A stretch of 9,731 nucleotides of DNA from Gemmatimonadales bacterium (GTDB lineage: Bacteria; Gemmatimonadota; Gemmatimonadetes; Gemmatimonadales; GWC2-71-9), in assembly GCA_013813675.1 (NCBI GenBank), contig JACCRH010000503.1, positions 1 to 9,731 of the forward strand, given 5' to 3'. Position 1 is the stretch's first letter. The number at the start of each line of letters is the position of its first letter. Shown here piece after piece: positions 7,912 through 9,731 of the stretch. The position numbers and the translations under genes are program-made. The notes under the pieces were generated by a model. It was not told where the DNA came from, did not search any database, and saw only the letters and a program-made list of their open reading frames with translations.

Positions 7912-9159
7912 TCAGTTCACCCTCACCCGATCGTTCCCGTCCCATCTCGACATGTCCGAGATGATGACCTTCTCTCCCGGCTGTAGCCCGCCGAGGATTT
8001 CGACCGTGTTGACCGAAGTACGGCCCAGCCGGACGTTGATCCGGGTGGCCTCGGTGCCGTCCGGCGTGAGCTTGAAGAGACCCACGGCGCTGTTGGCCTG
8101 GCCGTAGGCCGGCCGGCCCACGTGCAGCACATCCTCCAGGCGCTCCACCTGGATGGTGCCGTCCACCGAGAGGTCCGGTCGCGCGCCGCGTGGCAGCTCG
8201 CCTTCCAGCGACACGTCCACCGTCACGGTGCCGTTCTGCACCGCCGGGTCGATCCGGTAGACCTTGCCCTTGACGATGCCGTTGCGGGTGTCGATCGCCG
8301 CGGGTTGACCGATCGCCACGTCCTTGGCCTGCGTCTCCGGGATCCGGAGCACCGCCTTGAGCTTGCCCGGCTCTACCAGCCGGGCCAGGGTCGCGCCCGA
8401 CTGGGCCCACTGGCCCACCTCGAGCGGCAGCTCCTGCAGGATGCCATTGGCGCCGGCCAGCACCTTCATCGAGCGGATCCGGCCGCGCTGAAACTCGGTC
8501 ACCGCGTTCAGCCGGCCGACCTGCGCGCGCTGCAGCGCGAGCTGCGAATCGTACGCGCCGACCATCACCGCGAGGCGCTCCTCCTCGACCTTGTACCGGG
8601 TCTCCAGCTCTTCCACCCGGTCGATCGCGCGACTCGCCTCCATCGCCGAAATGAGCTCCTTGGTGGCCAGCCCTTCCGCCGCCTCGGCGTTGCGTTTGGC
8701 GTCCTGGTACGCGGCCTTGGCGGCGGCCACCGCCGCCTGTTGATTCAAGCGTTGGGTCACGAGGTTGGTCTGCAGATTCACCCGGTCGGCCTGGGCCACG
8801 GTGAGCTGGCGCTCCGACTCCAGCGCCTCGAGCTGCACGTCGGGGTTGCTGAGCTCGAGCAGCACCGTCTCCGGGTGGACCTCCTGACCCGGCTCCGCCA
8901 GCCGGCGCTCGACCCGCCCGGCGGTCACCGCGGAGATATATCGCACCCGCTCCGGCACCAGGGTGCCGGGGCCGCGGACCTCGATCACCAGCGGCCCCTT
9001 CTGCACCGAGTCGATCCAGACCGAGGCGCGATCCACCCGAGGCGCCGCCGGCTTGAGGCCGCGAAGTCCCAGCGTGGTCGCCACCACGGCCACGACGGCG
9101 ATACCGCCATAGATCAGCCGCTTCCGGTTTCGGTTGGCCGGTGCACGGGGAATGTCCAC
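7912..9159 (-). CDS. Periplasmic adaptor (membrane fusion) protein, MacA/HlyD/YknX-like
   Basis: A 415-residue membrane-anchored adaptor that would link the inner-membrane ABC transporter to an outer-membrane duct, or present substrate to the permease. Order: a basic cytoplasmic N-terminus (NRNRKR, 9-14), one TM anchor (about 15-33), first half of a lipoyl-like domain (about 55-105; VRGPGTLVP and GRVERRLAEPGQEV are typical), a long alpha-helical coiled-coil hairpin (about 106-228, rich in Ala, Glu, Gln and Arg), second lipoyl half (about 232-262, with GQWAQSGATLARLVEPGKL), beta-barrel (about 266-340, IPETQAKDVAIGQPA), and a membrane-proximal domain (about 345-415, GLQPGEKVIISD). No lipobox, so the TM is its anchor. 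The start is GTG at 9159, supported by AAGGA 6 nt upstream. It is the first gene of the operon and is separated from the ATPase by a repeat-bearing gap. The order adaptor-ATPase-permease matches YknXYZ. No outer-membrane partner is visible here. Confidence 0.93.
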   Translation of the reverse strand: MDIPRAPANRNRKRLIYGGIAVVAVVATTLGLRGLKPAAPRVDRASVWIDSVQKGPLVIEVRGPGTLVPERVRYISAVTAGRVERRLAEPGQEVHPETVLLELSNPDVQLEALESERQLTVAQADRVNLQTNLVTQRLNQQAAVAAAKAAYQDAKRNAEAAEGLATKELISAMEASRAIDRVEELETRYKVEEERLAVMVGAYDSQLALQRAQVGRLNAVTEFQRGRIRSMKVLAGANGILQELPLEVGQWAQSGATLARLVEPGKLKAVLRIPETQAKDVAIGQPAAIDTRNGIVKGKVYRIDPAVQNGTVTVDVSLEGELPRGARPDLSVDGTIQVERLEDVLHVGRPAYGQANSAVGLFKLTPDGTEATRINVRLGRTSVNTVEILGGLQPGEKVIISDMSRWDGNDRVRVN

Positions 9160-9165
9160 GCCTGT

Positions 9166-9170
9166 TCCTT
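9166..9170 (-). promoter_or_regulatory. Shine-Dalgarno (AAGGA) of the adaptor gene
   Basis: The minus strand reads AAGGA 6 nt before GTG at 9159. This supports the GTG start and the short cytoplasmic tail ahead of the TM anchor. Confidence 0.7.
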
Positions 9171-9333
9171 ATTAGAGGGTCCTCTGCGAGTGCCGGAGCC
9201 GGGGCGCTGCCAGGCTGCCGGAGGAGTCCAGAGGGAAGGAGCGTGCCGGGTGCAAGCGTATTGGCAATGGGTTGGCACCGCATGACTTGACCAGAACGCG
9301 CTGGGCCGGTGGAGCGACTTTGGTGTTCGGTCG

Positions 9334-9351
9334 CGGGATGGCCGAATCCCG
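9334..9351. repeat. Short inverted repeat in the divergent intergenic region
   Basis: Arms cgggat (9334-9339) and atcccg (9346-9351) are perfect reverse complements around a 6-nt loop, with a second overlapping dyad, ttcgg (9326-9330) and ccgaa (9342-9346). It lies about 75 nt upstream of the plus-strand start at 9427. It could be an operator half-site pair or a small hairpin. Dyads this short arise by chance in GC-rich DNA. Confidence 0.35.
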
Positions 9352-9426
9352 GAATCGAACACTCGGCTGTGCTGGCGGATGTCATTCGCTCGTCCCTTTC
9401 TGAATCCCGCCTTTTCCAGGCCCCGC

Positions 9427-9731
9427 ATGACACATGGCACGCCCGTGAGACCGACCAGGTGGACCGCGTTCGCCCTGCTGTCTCTACTCGGGCAATCCAC
9501 CGCCTGCAGTCACAGCGATCCGTTCTCCAATCCTCAGGGCACCGACACGCCTTTCGACCCGGGGCCGCCGGTGCGGCTGACGCTGAACCAGGCGCACGAC
9601 GGAAACCCGGCCTGGCTGGCCGACGGCAGCGGCATCCTCTACTCGGCCCAACAGCTCGACCGCCCAGACACCGATGTCTGCCTGGCGGAGCTGCCCGCCA
9701 CCGGTGGGAGCCAGCGCCGGCTGATCTGCGA
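9427..9731 (+). CDS. Putative lipoprotein with TolB/PD40-type beta-propeller repeat, partial (C-terminus outside window)
   Basis: An open frame of 101 codons from ATG at 9427 to the right edge, with no stop. The N-terminus looks like an export signal: a basic part (R8, R11), a hydrophobic core WTAFALLSLLG (12-22), then STAC with Cys27 as the likely lipidated residue. The lipobox is imperfect (Ser rather than Leu at -3), so a signal-peptidase I substrate is possible. A Pro/Asp-rich linker follows (31-48). Next comes one PD40-like repeat around 59-74 (GNPAWLADGSGILYSA), which fits the W-x-x-D-G-x-x-I-x-[FY]-S pattern of TolB-type propellers; more repeats probably follow beyond the edge. The upstream AGG, 6 nt before ATG, is a weak ribosome-binding site. 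An in-frame GTG at 9445 is a less likely start because it would shorten the basic region. It is divergent from the transporter operon. Role unknown; a surface or periplasmic binding or scaffold protein is an inference from the fold. Confidence 0.8.
   Translation, partial: MTHGTPVRPTRWTAFALLSLLGQSTACSHSDPFSNPQGTDTPFDPGPPVRLTLNQAHDGNPAWLADGSGILYSAQQLDRPDTDVCLAELPATGGSQRRLIC

Larger units (their letters stand above)
9160..9426. other. Divergent intergenic region between the transporter operon and the lipoprotein gene
   Basis: This 267-nt stretch separates two divergent starts and should carry both promoters and any shared operator. I see no convincing -35/-10 pair. A TTGACC at 9287-9292 on the plus strand has no good -10 at the right distance. 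The only other structured element is the small dyad at 9334-9351. No small gene with a credible ribosome-binding site was found. Confidence 0.6.

Noticed and set aside
9287..9315. Possible sigma-70 promoter starting with TTGACC on the plus strand
   Set aside because: The bases 16-18 nt downstream (around tggagc) do not resemble a -10 box; a -35-like hexamer alone is not sufficient.
9351..9360. tRNA T-loop-like GTTCGATTCC on the minus strand
   Set aside because: The flanking five bases on each side do not pair as a T-stem, and no D-arm, anticodon arm or acceptor pairing is found around it.

Overview
The window is GC-rich (mostly C/G at third codon positions). It is dominated by one leftward (minus-strand) ABC-transporter operon of the MacA/MacB or YknXYZ type, in which the permease slot is filled by three large ADOP-like proteins in a row (the 'Acidobacterial duplicated orphan permease' family, MacB_PCD-FtsX domains twice per chain). 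ADOP expansions are typical of Acidobacteriota and Gemmatimonadota. With this GC content, Gemmatimonadota or a relative is my best guess, but no taxonomic marker is present.

Layout in transcription order, right to left on the minus strand: a membrane-anchored periplasmic adaptor (9159-7912); a 168-nt gap holding a degenerate 7-nt periodic repeat in two opposed blocks; an ATP-binding subunit with all catalytic motifs (7742-7044); permease A (7028-4620); permease B (4611-2206); and permease C (2203 to the left edge, C-terminus cut off). From the ATPase onward the junctions are 15, 8 and 2 nt, which implies one mRNA and coupled translation. Divergently, on the plus strand, a putative lipoprotein with a TolB/PD40-type beta-propeller repeat starts at 9427 and runs off the right edge. 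The 267-nt region between the two divergent starts should hold the promoters, but I cannot place them with confidence.

Inferred working model: the ATPase energises one or more of the three permeases in the inner membrane, and the adaptor links them across the periplasm to an outer-membrane exit duct that is not encoded here. Substrate is unknown. The most unusual points are the three non-identical, full-length duplicated permeases sharing one ATPase and one adaptor, each keeping two ATPase-contact-like segments, and the heptad repeat inside the operon between adaptor and ATPase.
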